Shown piece after piece: positions 39,862 to 47,744 of a stretch of 64,000 nt of DNA. Both the position numbers and the translations under genes were made by a program. The notes beneath the pieces were generated by a model. The model made no database searches and had not been told where the DNA came from. It was given only the letters and a program-made list of their open reading frames with translations. This stretch comes from Williamsia sp. DF01-3. Lineage in GTDB: Bacteria > Actinomycetota > Actinomycetes > Mycobacteriales > Mycobacteriaceae. How positions within the stretch are numbered: position 1 is the stretch's first letter; each line of letters begins with the position of its first letter. The DNA is taken from positions 4,233,733-4,297,732 of the forward strand of contig NZ_JALKFS010000005.1 in assembly GCF_023051145.1 (NCBI RefSeq). The letters run 5' to 3'.

Positions 39862-41873
39862 CACCGGCGGTCACAGGCAGCTCTGCGCAGCGTACGTCGG
39901 GCTCGACGACCTCGGACGACACCCGTCAGCGCCACAGCTACGGTGCGTCGGTGTCGCCGGGAGGAAAGGCGCTCGCCTACATCCTGGACGATGGCACCGG
40001 GTACCCGCGGGCAGTGCAGCGATCTCTCAGCAGGGCGGGCGCCGGACCGCTGCGGATGGTCGATCTGCCGTGCACCGGGCCGGTACGCAAACTGATCCAC
40101 TCCGCGGACGGGCACTGGCTGGCGTGTGAGGTCGCGCCCGGAGGCGGCGAACACCATCAGGTGTGGGTGGTGACCACCGACCCCCACGACACCGCCGCCC
40201 ACCGGGTGGCGGCCGCCGACGACTACGCGACGGTCGAGCTGATCGGGTGGGACGTGAACCGGGTGCAGCTCACCGCGACCGAGGCCGACGGAACCGCCCA
40301 CGCTCTCATCGCCGATCCCCAGTCGCAGTACGTCATCGACCTCGATGCCCGGGTGGGTGGGCACTTGGTCGATTCGTGGAAGGACGCCGCCCTGCTGCGG
40401 GTGGGACCACGTGGATATCGCGACATGTTGTTGCTGCGCAGGGACAATCGGCGTTCGGCGCAGTCCGATCCGCACGCCACGACCATCACCCCGCTGCTCC
40501 CCAACGACACCGGGGCGACGACCGACCAGGGTGTGATCCTCGACCAGGGCTACCAGCACTCGTCCCTGCTCTTCCCCGGCCTCGGCCTGCCGAAGCTCCA
40601 CAAAGACCTCGACAGCGTGCAGGCGCTGGTGCGCAGCGACTTCGACGCCAAGTTCCCCCGACTGCTCGGTATCGAATCCGCGCGGGAGGGTATCCGGTTC
40701 GCGGTCATCGCCGAGCGGCCGGACTGCGGTTTGGACGAATTCGCGCTCAGCTACGACCAGAGCACCCTGGCCATCCTGTGGAACAACAAGGGGCGCAGCG
40801 AGTTACAGGTGATGACACTGCCCGACCGCACGCTGCACCCACCGATCGAGTTGCCCGGTGCGGTTGTCGGTGAATTGTCGATCAGTACAACGGGTTCCCT
40901 GATCGCGATGACCGTGCAGGGTCCCGACCTCCCTCCCGAGGTGGGTCTGGTGAACTGGCGTGAGGCGCACTGGACTCCCCTTGACCACCCGGATGCCATC
41001 AGCCACAGCACCACGGATCGCCGCGGCACAAACCAGCCCGACCACGTCGAGTTCTTCGCCCGCGACGGGATGCCGTTGTCGGGCTGGCTCTATCACCCGG
41101 ACGACTCGGCGTCCCGGGCCGCTCGTGAGCGGCGGGCGGGCCAGGGTGGAGGCTCCGGCGCACAACCGGCACTCATCTACTTCCACGGCGGACCCGAAGC
41201 CCAGGCCCGGCCCGACCACAGCTTCCTGTTCCCCGCCCTGCTCGAGGCAGGCATCACCGTCCTCGCGGCGAACGTGCGCGGCTCGGGAGGTTCCGGCCGG
41301 CTGTTCGCCCACGCCGACGACCGGTACGGCAGATATGCCGGGATCAACGACGCCGCGGACTGCGCGGCTTTCCTCGTCCGCGAAGGTTATGCCGATCCCG
41401 ACCGGATCGCTTGCGCAGGAAGGTCGTACGGCGGATACCTGACGTTGGCATGTCTGACCTTCCACGCCGAGACGTTCGCGGCCGGCGTGGCGATCTGCGG
41501 GATGAGCGATCTTCAGTCGTTCTACGAGAACACCGAACCATGGATCGCAGTGGCCGCGTACACGAAGTACGGACATCCCGACGCCGACCGGGAACTGTTG
41601 CGCGACCTGTCGCCCATCCATCGCATCTCCGAGCTACGTGCGCCGCTGCTGGTGATCCACGGCCGACACGACACCAACGTCCCGGTCAGTGAATCCGAGC
41701 AGGTCGTCGAGTCCGCTCGCGCACACGGGCAGAAAGCCGATCTGATCCTCTTCCCCGACGAGGGGCACGAAATCGTGAAACGGGACAATCAGCGTGTGCT
41801 CACCGAGGCCCTGCGAGACTGGGTGCTCGACGCATTCGCCACACCCGGCTCACCCGGCACCGGTAGCCGATAG
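39858..41873 (+). CDS. S9 family (prolyl oligopeptidase-like) serine peptidase
   Basis: 671 residues from GTG at 39858, chosen because it overlaps the preceding stop (GTGA); an ATG at 39789 would overlap by 73 bases. N-terminal part (to about 400) is beta-propeller-like; the C-terminal alpha/beta-hydrolase domain has HGGPEAQ (oxyanion region), nucleophile Ser in GRSYGGY near residue 520, Asp in HGRHDTNVP and His in DEGHEI. No signal peptide, so it acts in the cytosol on short peptides. Placed after two peptide-making enzymes, it may trim or recycle the product; in proteobacterial NAGGN operons a peptidase of another family holds the same place. Confidence 0.88.
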   Translation: MTPAVTGSSAQRTSGSTTSDDTRQRHSYGASVSPGGKALAYILDDGTGYPRAVQRSLSRAGAGPLRMVDLPCTGPVRKLIHSADGHWLACEVAPGGGEHHQVWVVTTDPHDTAAHRVAAADDYATVELIGWDVNRVQLTATEADGTAHALIADPQSQYVIDLDARVGGHLVDSWKDAALLRVGPRGYRDMLLLRRDNRRSAQSDPHATTITPLLPNDTGATTDQGVILDQGYQHSSLLFPGLGLPKLHKDLDSVQALVRSDFDAKFPRLLGIESAREGIRFAVIAERPDCGLDEFALSYDQSTLAILWNNKGRSELQVMTLPDRTLHPPIELPGAVVGELSISTTGSLIAMTVQGPDLPPEVGLVNWREAHWTPLDHPDAISHSTTDRRGTNQPDHVEFFARDGMPLSGWLYHPDDSASRAARERRAGQGGGSGAQPALIYFHGGPEAQARPDHSFLFPALLEAGITVLAANVRGSGGSGRLFAHADDRYGRYAGINDAADCAAFLVREGYADPDRIACAGRSYGGYLTLACLTFHAETFAAGVAICGMSDLQSFYENTEPWIAVAAYTKYGHPDADRELLRDLSPIHRISELRAPLLVIHGRHDTNVPVSESEQVVESARAHGQKADLILFPDEGHEIVKRDNQRVLTEALRDWVLDAFATPGSPGTGSR

Positions 41874-41896
41874 CCACCCCCATCACAGAGGAAACC

Positions 41897-42622
41897 GTGT
41901 CCACACACCAGTCGCAGCCACCGTTGGTCTCGTACCTGAGCGGCGAGCGCTCGGGGTCGGCGCAGGCGAGCGTGCTGGGCGATCTGCGGCGGGTGATCCT
42001 CGACGGCAGCGCGGCTCCGGGTACCGCCATCCCGGTCGGTGAGGTGGCAGATCTCTTCGGTATCAGCGCGATCCCGGTGCGTGAGGCGCTCAAGACCTTG
42101 ATCGGCGAAGGCCTGGTGGGCCATCAGACCGGCGGGGGTTACTTCGTCGCGCAGCTCACCCTCACCGAGTTGAAAGAGATCTACTTCGTCCGGGGCGTCC
42201 TCGAGCAGGCCGCCTTGAGCCGAGCATGCGAGCTGGCCACCGACGACGACCTGGACCGCGCGCGCAGAGAGCACGAGGCACTGCAGGAAGCGACCATCGC
42301 CGGCGACAGGCGCGCGTACCACGTGCATTCGCGTCTGTTCCATCGCGCACTCGCCGCGCCGTGCGGCATGCTTCGCCTGCTCAACATGTTCGACTCCACA
42401 TGGGACATCACCGAACCGTTCCAGGTGATGCAGCGGGCGACCGGGCCCACCCAGCTGCAACTGCACAGCGACCACGAGAAGATGATCGACGCCATGGCCA
42501 GGCGTGACGCCGGCGACTTGATCTCGATCGCACAGGCCCACCATCGCCGGCTCGAATCGGTGATCATCGAGACCGCCGCCGAGCTGAACGTGGCTCGTGA
42601 GGATCAGCCACCGGTTCGCTGA
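41897..42622 (+). CDS. GntR-family regulator, FCD subgroup
   Basis: 241 residues from GTG with AGAGGAAA upstream. N-terminal winged helix (about 25-90, ending IPVREALKTLIGEGLVGHQTGGGYFV) and a helical FCD ligand-binding domain (about 95-230) with the metal-site pattern of Asp and His residues (FHRAL, HSDHEKMIDAM, AQAHHRRL). It lies 165 bases before the NCS1 permease gene and probably regulates it and the racemase, most likely in response to a small carboxylate or hydantoin-related compound. Confidence 0.9.
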   Translation: MSTHQSQPPLVSYLSGERSGSAQASVLGDLRRVILDGSAAPGTAIPVGEVADLFGISAIPVREALKTLIGEGLVGHQTGGGYFVAQLTLTELKEIYFVRGVLEQAALSRACELATDDDLDRARREHEALQEATIAGDRRAYHVHSRLFHRALAAPCGMLRLLNMFDSTWDITEPFQVMQRATGPTQLQLHSDHEKMIDAMARRDAGDLISIAQAHHRRLESVIIETAAELNVAREDQPPVR

Positions 42623-42637
42623 TTCGCCCGCAATTCG

Positions 42638-42656
42638 CGCTCTACCAGAGCGTTTC
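42638..42656 (+). terminator. Terminator after the GntR gene
   Basis: Stem CGCTCT-ACC-AGAGCG at 42638-42652 followed by TTTCT, 16 bases after the stop. Confidence 0.6.
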
Positions 42657-42796
42657 TGGTCGGTGCTCGCAGAATATATCGCATTCCCTGGCGTTGACCC
42701 GGCCGATTTGTCACGTACGTAATCAGGGTGCAACACAGCGAACTTAGGTTTTTCTCAGCCGCAAAGGAACTCCGAAACAACTCGAGGATGCCGCCC

Positions 42797-44359
42797 ATGA
42801 CAAACGTCAAGACTCCAGGTTCTGAACCCGAGATACCGACCAATCACAACAATGCAGCGGGCGAGAGCGTCATCAAGCTCGGTTACGACCAGCGCCTCAC
42901 CAACGAGGATCTCGCGCCACTGCGACACCAGACGTGGACCTGGTACAACATCTTCGCGTTCTGGATGTCCGATGTTCACAGCGTCGGCGGATATGTCTTC
43001 GCGGGCAGCCTCTTTGCGCTGGGCATCGCCGCCTGGCAGGTCTTGGTCGCCCTGGTGATCGGCATCGTGATCGTCAACCTGCTCTGCAATCTGGTCGCGA
43101 AACCGTCCCAGCAGGCGGGTGTGCCCTATCCGGTGACGACCCGCGTTGCCTTCGGTGTCCGCGGCGCCAACATCCCGGCCATCATCCGCGGTCTGATCGC
43201 AGTGGCCTGGTACGGGATCCAGACCTATCTCGCCTCGGTGGCGTTCGGTCTCCTTGCTCTCAAGTTCTGGCCGTCACTCGAGAAGTACAGCGAGAGTGGC
43301 GACATGGCCTTCCTCGGTCTGTCACCACTCGGCTGGGCCGGCTTCATGCTGATGTGGGTCCTGCAGGCGATCGTCTTCTGGAACGGCATGGAGACCATCC
43401 GCAAGTTCATCGACTTCTGCGGGCCCGCGGTTTACGTGGTCATGGTCATTCTCGCCGGCTACCTCATCTGGAAAGCCGGCTGGGACAACGTCAGTTTTGA
43501 TCTGTCGGTCGGCCCCAGCAAAACCGGCTGGGCATCGATCACCGCTCTGATCAGTGCCATCGCCCTTGTGGTGTCGTACTTCTCGGGCCCGATGCTCAAC
43601 TTCGGCGACTTCTCCCGCTACGGCAAGTCCTACAGCGAGGTCAAGAAGGGCAACTTCTGGGGACTGCCGGTCAACTTCTTGTTCTTCTCGATCCTGGTGG
43701 TGTGCACGGTGTCCGCGGGCGCCACGGTGATCGGTACGGACGAGGCGGGCAACATCATCACCGATCCGGTGCACATCGTCGACAAGATCGACAACACCAC
43801 TGCTGCCGTCCTGGGTGTCCTGACATTCGCCATCGCGACCATCGGGATCAACATCGTCGCCAACTTCGTCTCCCCCGCATTCGACTTCTCGAATGTGGCA
43901 CCGACCAAGATCACCTGGCGCGCAGGCGGAATGATCGCAGCGGTCGGTTCCATCCTCATCACCCCGTGGAACCTGTACAACAATCCCGACGCCATCCACT
44001 ACACACTCGACACGCTGGGTGCGGTCATCGGGCCGCTGTTCGGGATCCTGATCGCCGACTTCTACCTCATCAAGAAGCAGAAGATCGAGGTCGACGACCT
44101 GTTCACGATGAACGAGAACTCCATGTACTACTTCCGCGGCGGCGTGAACCCGGTTGCGGTGGTGGCGACCATCGTCGCGGCGCTGGTCCCCATCGGAGTG
44201 GTCATCTGGGGCACCAGCTACCAGGCCAGCTTCACCTGGTTCATCGGTGCGGCAATCGGATTCGTCATCTACATGCTGGGTATGAAGCTGCTTCCCACCG
44301 AGCTGATCTATGGCACCCGGACCCGAGCTGCCGAGCCGTCTGAGGCGTCGGCCATCTGA
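42797..44359 (+). CDS. NCS1-family nucleobase/hydantoin:cation symporter
   Basis: About 520 residues from ATG at 42797 (GAGG about 9 bases upstream; ATGs at 42788 and 42728 are alternatives). Twelve membrane segments and the NCS1 signatures NEDLAPLRHQTWTWYNIFAFWMSDVHSVGGY near the N-terminus and GPMLNFGDFSRY mid-protein. Family members carry uracil, allantoin, cytosine or hydantoins with sodium or protons. Next to a hydantoin racemase, hydantoins (as for Mhp1) or allantoin are the likeliest cargo. The preceding gap (42657-42796) has TTGACC and the palindrome ACGTACGT at 42713-42720, a possible GntR site. Confidence 0.92.
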   Translation: MTNVKTPGSEPEIPTNHNNAAGESVIKLGYDQRLTNEDLAPLRHQTWTWYNIFAFWMSDVHSVGGYVFAGSLFALGIAAWQVLVALVIGIVIVNLLCNLVAKPSQQAGVPYPVTTRVAFGVRGANIPAIIRGLIAVAWYGIQTYLASVAFGLLALKFWPSLEKYSESGDMAFLGLSPLGWAGFMLMWVLQAIVFWNGMETIRKFIDFCGPAVYVVMVILAGYLIWKAGWDNVSFDLSVGPSKTGWASITALISAIALVVSYFSGPMLNFGDFSRYGKSYSEVKKGNFWGLPVNFLFFSILVVCTVSAGATVIGTDEAGNIITDPVHIVDKIDNTTAAVLGVLTFAIATIGINIVANFVSPAFDFSNVAPTKITWRAGGMIAAVGSILITPWNLYNNPDAIHYTLDTLGAVIGPLFGILIADFYLIKKQKIEVDDLFTMNENSMYYFRGGVNPVAVVATIVAALVPIGVVIWGTSYQASFTWFIGAAIGFVIYMLGMKLLPTELIYGTRTRAAEPSEASAI

Positions 44360-44390
44360 CCGGATCAACCCGATCCATATCTTCGATCGC

Positions 44391-44422
44391 GGGTGGCCGG
44401 CTGCGTCCGCAGCCGGTCACCC
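44391..44422 (+). terminator. Strong hairpin between permease and racemase genes
   Basis: 15-base-pair stem with one G-U pair (44391-44405 with 44408-44422) and a 2-base loop, 32 bases after the permease stop. It has no T tract; it may reduce read-through into the racemase gene. Confidence 0.6.
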
Positions 44423-44459
44423 GGGCCGTTCTCGTGCCGGGACAGGAATACTGGTTGTC

Positions 44460-45206
44460 GTGCGTATCAGCGTCATAAATCCCAATACCACCGTGTCGAT
44501 GACCGAGCAGATCGCGGCCGCGGCGCGGTCGGTGGCGGCGCCGGGAACCGAGATCGTCGGCGTCACCTCCTCGATGGGGCCCGCTTCAATCGAGTCGCAC
44601 TACGACGAGGCCTTGTCCGTTCCAGGCGTGATCGAAGCAATTGTCCGCAGTGAGCGCAGCGAGCATCCCGCCGACGCCTACGTGCTGGCCTGCTTCGGCG
44701 ACCCTGGACTCGATGCAGCCCGCGAAGTGGCCTCGGTTCCTGTGGTCGGAATCGCCGAAGCCGCGATGCACACCGCGTCCTTGCTCGGCCGCACCTTCTC
44801 GGTGGTCACCACGCTCGGCAGAACGATCGGTCGCGCCGAAGAGCTCGCCGAACGGTATGGACTGACGGGCCGCTGCCGCGGCATCCACGCGTGCGAGATC
44901 CCGGTGCTCGAACTCGAGACCAATCCGGACACCGCAGGCATCCTGGTGGAGGCGTGCCGTTCGGCCGCCGAGGCGGACGGCAGCGACGCGATCGTCCTGG
45001 GTTGTGCCGGTATGGCCGATCTTGCACAGGTCATCAGCGCCAAGATCGGCATTCCTGTGGTCGACGGAGTCGCCGCGGGCACCTTACTGGTCCAGTCGTT
45101 GGTCACCATGGGTCTGCGACCCCGGAACACAGGCGAACTCGCACCGCCGATCCCGAAGGTCTACCGCGGCCTGCTCGAGCCTTTCGGGCGAGGTGCGATC
45201 AGCTGA
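44460..45206 (+). CDS. Hydantoin racemase / Asp-Glu racemase superfamily
   Basis: 248 residues from GTG at 44460, the family length. Begins RISVINPNTT, a hydantoin racemase signature; paired catalytic cysteines Cys78 (LACFGDPG) and Cys182 (LGCAGMADL). Interconverts the two forms of 5-substituted hydantoins (or allantoin) by proton shuffling at the chiral carbon. No hydantoinase or carbamoylase lies in the window, so downstream steps must be encoded elsewhere. The upstream extended frame to 44310 is rejected. Its end overlaps the convergent gene at 45199 by 8 bases. Confidence 0.88.
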   Translation: MRISVINPNTTVSMTEQIAAAARSVAAPGTEIVGVTSSMGPASIESHYDEALSVPGVIEAIVRSERSEHPADAYVLACFGDPGLDAAREVASVPVVGIAEAAMHTASLLGRTFSVVTTLGRTIGRAEELAERYGLTGRCRGIHACEIPVLELETNPDTAGILVEACRSAAEADGSDAIVLGCAGMADLAQVISAKIGIPVVDGVAAGTLLVQSLVTMGLRPRNTGELAPPIPKVYRGLLEPFGRGAIS

Positions 45207-45777
45207 CCGACGGCGTGAGGTCCGTGTCGACGATGCGCGAGAGCAATGCGGTGACCACACCTGCCATCTCATAGGGATCGTCGATCACGCCGAGGTCGGG
45301 AAGCGTGTGCATCACGGCCGCGTACACCGCTGCGTTGTCGTCGAGACCGAGCTCAGCGGTCAGTATGCGATATTCATCGATGATCATCTGGAGGCGGCCG
45401 TAGGTGACACGGCTTCCACCGTATTGCGCGGCCACTCGATCAGGCACGCTCGCCGCGGTCTTCGTGATGACGGAGAGTGCGCGAACACCCGCTTCCGCCG
45501 GACGTTCGGACGCCGAAATCGTATCGCTCACGAGGATCTCCGCTTTCGCTCTTCTCTCGCCGGTGGCGAGGTGGATTAAGGGTGCCATACGTACAGAAAT
45601 GTCGGATGGGCCGTTGATTGCGCGGGCACCTTGTCTATTTATGACGTTGATCACTGCAGGTGACAGAGTTGCGGCTGAAATTCGCGACGATCGAAATAAG
45701 TGAGCGTCACGGTCAATTTCGCGCTTTGCTTTTTGTTTGCATTCGCGAATGAACAGGCGCCGCCGCCGGTTTGACAT
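45199..45777 (-). CDS. Uncharacterised protein with an adenylation-domain-like segment
   Basis: 192 residues from ATG at 45777, supported by AGGAG 7 bases upstream. The N-terminus is basic (MSNRRRRLFIRECKQKAKRE). Residues about 130-165 (VITKTAASVPDRVAAQYGGSRVTYGRLQ) look like the first strands of an NRPS or acyl-CoA synthetase adenylation domain, but the domain is not completed; the protein ends about 60 residues later. It may be a remnant or a small regulatory protein. The upstream part of the gene is poorer in GC than its surroundings, which suggests a different origin. It overlaps the racemase end and is divergent from a glycosyltransferase, 16 bases apart. Confidence 0.6.
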   Translation of the reverse strand: MSNRRRRLFIRECKQKAKREIDRDAHLFRSSRISAATLSPAVINVINRQGARAINGPSDISVRMAPLIHLATGERRAKAEILVSDTISASERPAEAGVRALSVITKTAASVPDRVAAQYGGSRVTYGRLQMIIDEYRILTAELGLDDNAAVYAAVMHTLPDLGVIDDPYEMAGVVTALLSRIVDTDLTPSVS

Positions 45778-45793
45778 GTAATACTCCTGATTC
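45771..45793. promoter_or_regulatory. Overlapping divergent start signals
   Basis: TAATAC at 45779-45784 could be a -10 for a leaderless message starting at the glycosyltransferase ATG (45794), which has no ribosome site. The same bases include the AGGAG site of the minus-strand gene (45784-45788). The perfect TTGACA at 45771 has no fitting -10. Confidence 0.35.
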
Positions 45794-46660
45794 ATGACCT
45801 CCCCCACCTTGTCGCTGGTCATCCCTGCGTACAACGAAGCCGATTCGATCGGTTGGCTACTCGAGTCCCTGATGACCGAATTGGACCAGCTCGACGAGAT
45901 CATCGTCGTCGATAACAACTCCACAGATGAGACGCCGCAGATCGTTGCCGGGTTCACCGACCGCATCGCCCAATTGCGTGTCGTCACAGAGAAGCGGCCA
46001 GGCGTCATCGCCGCGCGTAATGCAGGTTTCGACAGCGCGACCGGCGACATCATCGGAAGAATCGACGCCGACGCCAGAGCGAAACCCGGTTGGGCCCGCG
46101 CGGTCCGCGAGTTCTTCGCGAATGCCGACGAGACAATCGGTGCGGGCACCGGCTTCTTCGACCAATACGACATGCCTCTGCAATGGGTGCACAGGAAGTT
46201 GCTGACGGTCGCGCTGAAATCGGCCGACAAGAAGGGCGGCGACCTTCCGTCGCTGTTCGGCGCGAACATGGCGATCCGTCGGACAACCTGGGAGCAGATC
46301 CGCCCGATCCTGCTCGACCAGAACGGCATCTTCGACGACCTCGACATCACGTTGTGCGTGACCGAGGTCGGCCAGCGAAGCGTGTTCATCCCAGGCATGG
46401 ACATCAGCGCCTCGGGACGCCGCATGCTCTCGAGCGTGGAGGTGTACCGCAAGTTCACCGACTACATGCCCGCCACCTATGAGGCGCGCGGCATGCACGA
46501 GCAAGCTCGCAGGTCGGTGGCCAACGTCCGGACAATGCGCGTGCTGCATCGAATCTTCTGGCTGCCATCACGTGCGTGGGACCCGGTCAAAGGCCGCTAC
46601 TCGCTGCGACAGCTGGTCTCCAAACACAAGACGCGGGTGCTTCCGTACGCGTCGTCCTGA
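45794..46660 (+). CDS. Family 2 glycosyltransferase
   Basis: 288 residues. GT-A fold: SLVIPAYNEADSI at the N-terminus, VVDNNSTDET, then the metal-binding GRIDADARAKPGW, and GANMAIRR followed by FDDLDITL. No membrane segment, so it acts at the inner membrane face on a nucleotide sugar. It is clearly paralogous to the glycosyltransferase at 48799-49653 (shared QYDMPLQ, GANMAIRR, SGRRML). With the pyruvyl transferase and the NRPS nearby it may decorate an envelope glycan or glycopeptide. Confidence 0.9.
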   Translation: MTSPTLSLVIPAYNEADSIGWLLESLMTELDQLDEIIVVDNNSTDETPQIVAGFTDRIAQLRVVTEKRPGVIAARNAGFDSATGDIIGRIDADARAKPGWARAVREFFANADETIGAGTGFFDQYDMPLQWVHRKLLTVALKSADKKGGDLPSLFGANMAIRRTTWEQIRPILLDQNGIFDDLDITLCVTEVGQRSVFIPGMDISASGRRMLSSVEVYRKFTDYMPATYEARGMHEQARRSVANVRTMRVLHRIFWLPSRAWDPVKGRYSLRQLVSKHKTRVLPYASS

Positions 46661-46666
46661 CCACGT

Positions 46667-46708
46667 CCCCGCGATTGGTGACGCCCCGGCGATTGGTGGC
46701 ACCCCGGC
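46667..46708 (+). repeat. Short tandem repeat upstream of the lipase gene
   Basis: Two imperfect 17/18-base copies of CCCCGGCGATTGGTGgC (46667-46683, 46684-46701) and the start of a third. Role unknown; it lies just upstream of the operator-like repeat. Confidence 0.65.
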
Positions 46709-46718
46709 ATCATCCCGT

Positions 46719-46745
46719 AAACTCTCAAGAAGAAGTTGAGAGTTT
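46719..46745 (+). promoter_or_regulatory. Operator-like perfect inverted repeat before the lipase gene
   Basis: AAACTCTCAA, 7 bases, TTGAGAGTTT: perfect 10-base arms, AT-rich in a GC-rich setting, 22 bases before the start codon. It is more like a repressor site than a terminator, as no T tract follows. Confidence 0.6.
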
Positions 46746-46767
46746 GTGAACGGATGAGGGGCAAGGT

Positions 46768-47712
46768 TTGCTGCGAACGCTGGATCGACGATTGCTCACG
46801 GGACGAACCGCCCTGGTATGCATGGCGGTGATGTGCCTGGGACTGACCCCGCTCGCGGCGCCTGCGACGGCCGCACCTGCACCGACAACATCCGACGAAT
46901 CACCCGAGGGCGCCAACGACTGGTCCTGTGTCCCCAGCCCGGCACATCCCCGCCCGGTTGTCCTGGTCCACGGAACGTGGGCTGACATGGACACGACGTG
47001 GAAGACGCTTTCTCCCGCGCTCAAGGCCGAGGGATACTGCGTCTTCGCTCTCAACTACGGAACGAGAGCGCCCGGCACCCTTCAGAACCTCCTCGATCTC
47101 GTCGGCGGCGACACCATCGAGCGGTCGGCCCGCAGCCTCGGCGAATTCGTGTCCCGCGTACGCACCGCGACCAAAGCACCGCAGGTCGATGTGGTCGGGC
47201 ACTCCCAAGGCGCGCTTGTCGCGCGGTCGTACCTGAAGTCAGGCGGTGGCTCGGATGCCGTTCGTCCTGAGCGCAACATCGTCCGCACCCTGGTCAGCCT
47301 TGCCGGCACCAACCAAGGAACAAGCTTCAACATCAACCAGCAGCTCGGTGCGATCGCCGAGATGCTCGGGATCCCCGTGGTCACGCTTGCCGCCGCAACG
47401 GTGGGGCCCTCGTACATCGAGCAGATGGCGGGCTCGCCGTTCCTTCGCGAACTGGCCGCCGGCGGGGACACCCGTCCCGGGGTCGACTACGTGGCGGTCG
47501 GTACCAAACAGGACACGATGGTGACGCCACCGGAGCACTCGTTCCTCAAGCCGGTTTCGGGCGCGACCGTGAAGAACGTGTGGGTGCAGGACGGTTGCGA
47601 GAACGCTGAGGCCAACCACATGGAGGTCACCAGCAGCCCACGTTCGGTGTGGATCACCCTCGGTGCCCTCGACCCGGGATATGCGCGGACACATCCGGCA
47701 CCGTGCCCCTGA
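46768..47712 (+). CDS. Secreted lipase/esterase (class 2 lipase family)
   Basis: 314 residues from TTG at 46768, supported by GAGGGG 7 bases upstream. Signal peptide to about residue 36 (hydrophobic core, then ATAAPA). Alpha/beta-hydrolase with VVLVHGTWAD, nucleophile Ser146 in VVGHSQGAL and a late His in EANHMEV. It fits the lipase class 2 group common in actinobacteria, which split extracellular acylglycerols or esters. Likely controlled through the inverted repeat just upstream. Confidence 0.9.
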   Translation: MLRTLDRRLLTGRTALVCMAVMCLGLTPLAAPATAAPAPTTSDESPEGANDWSCVPSPAHPRPVVLVHGTWADMDTTWKTLSPALKAEGYCVFALNYGTRAPGTLQNLLDLVGGDTIERSARSLGEFVSRVRTATKAPQVDVVGHSQGALVARSYLKSGGGSDAVRPERNIVRTLVSLAGTNQGTSFNINQQLGAIAEMLGIPVVTLAAATVGPSYIEQMAGSPFLRELAAGGDTRPGVDYVAVGTKQDTMVTPPEHSFLKPVSGATVKNVWVQDGCENAEANHMEVTSSPRSVWITLGALDPGYARTHPAPCP

Positions 47713-47744
47713 CGCCAGAATGATGACTCGGGCCGGGAGAGATT

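Noticed and set aside
45778-46458. Longer start for the gene ending at 45199
   Set aside because: The extension is antisense to the glycosyltransferase, and a good AGGAG site precedes the ATG at 45777.
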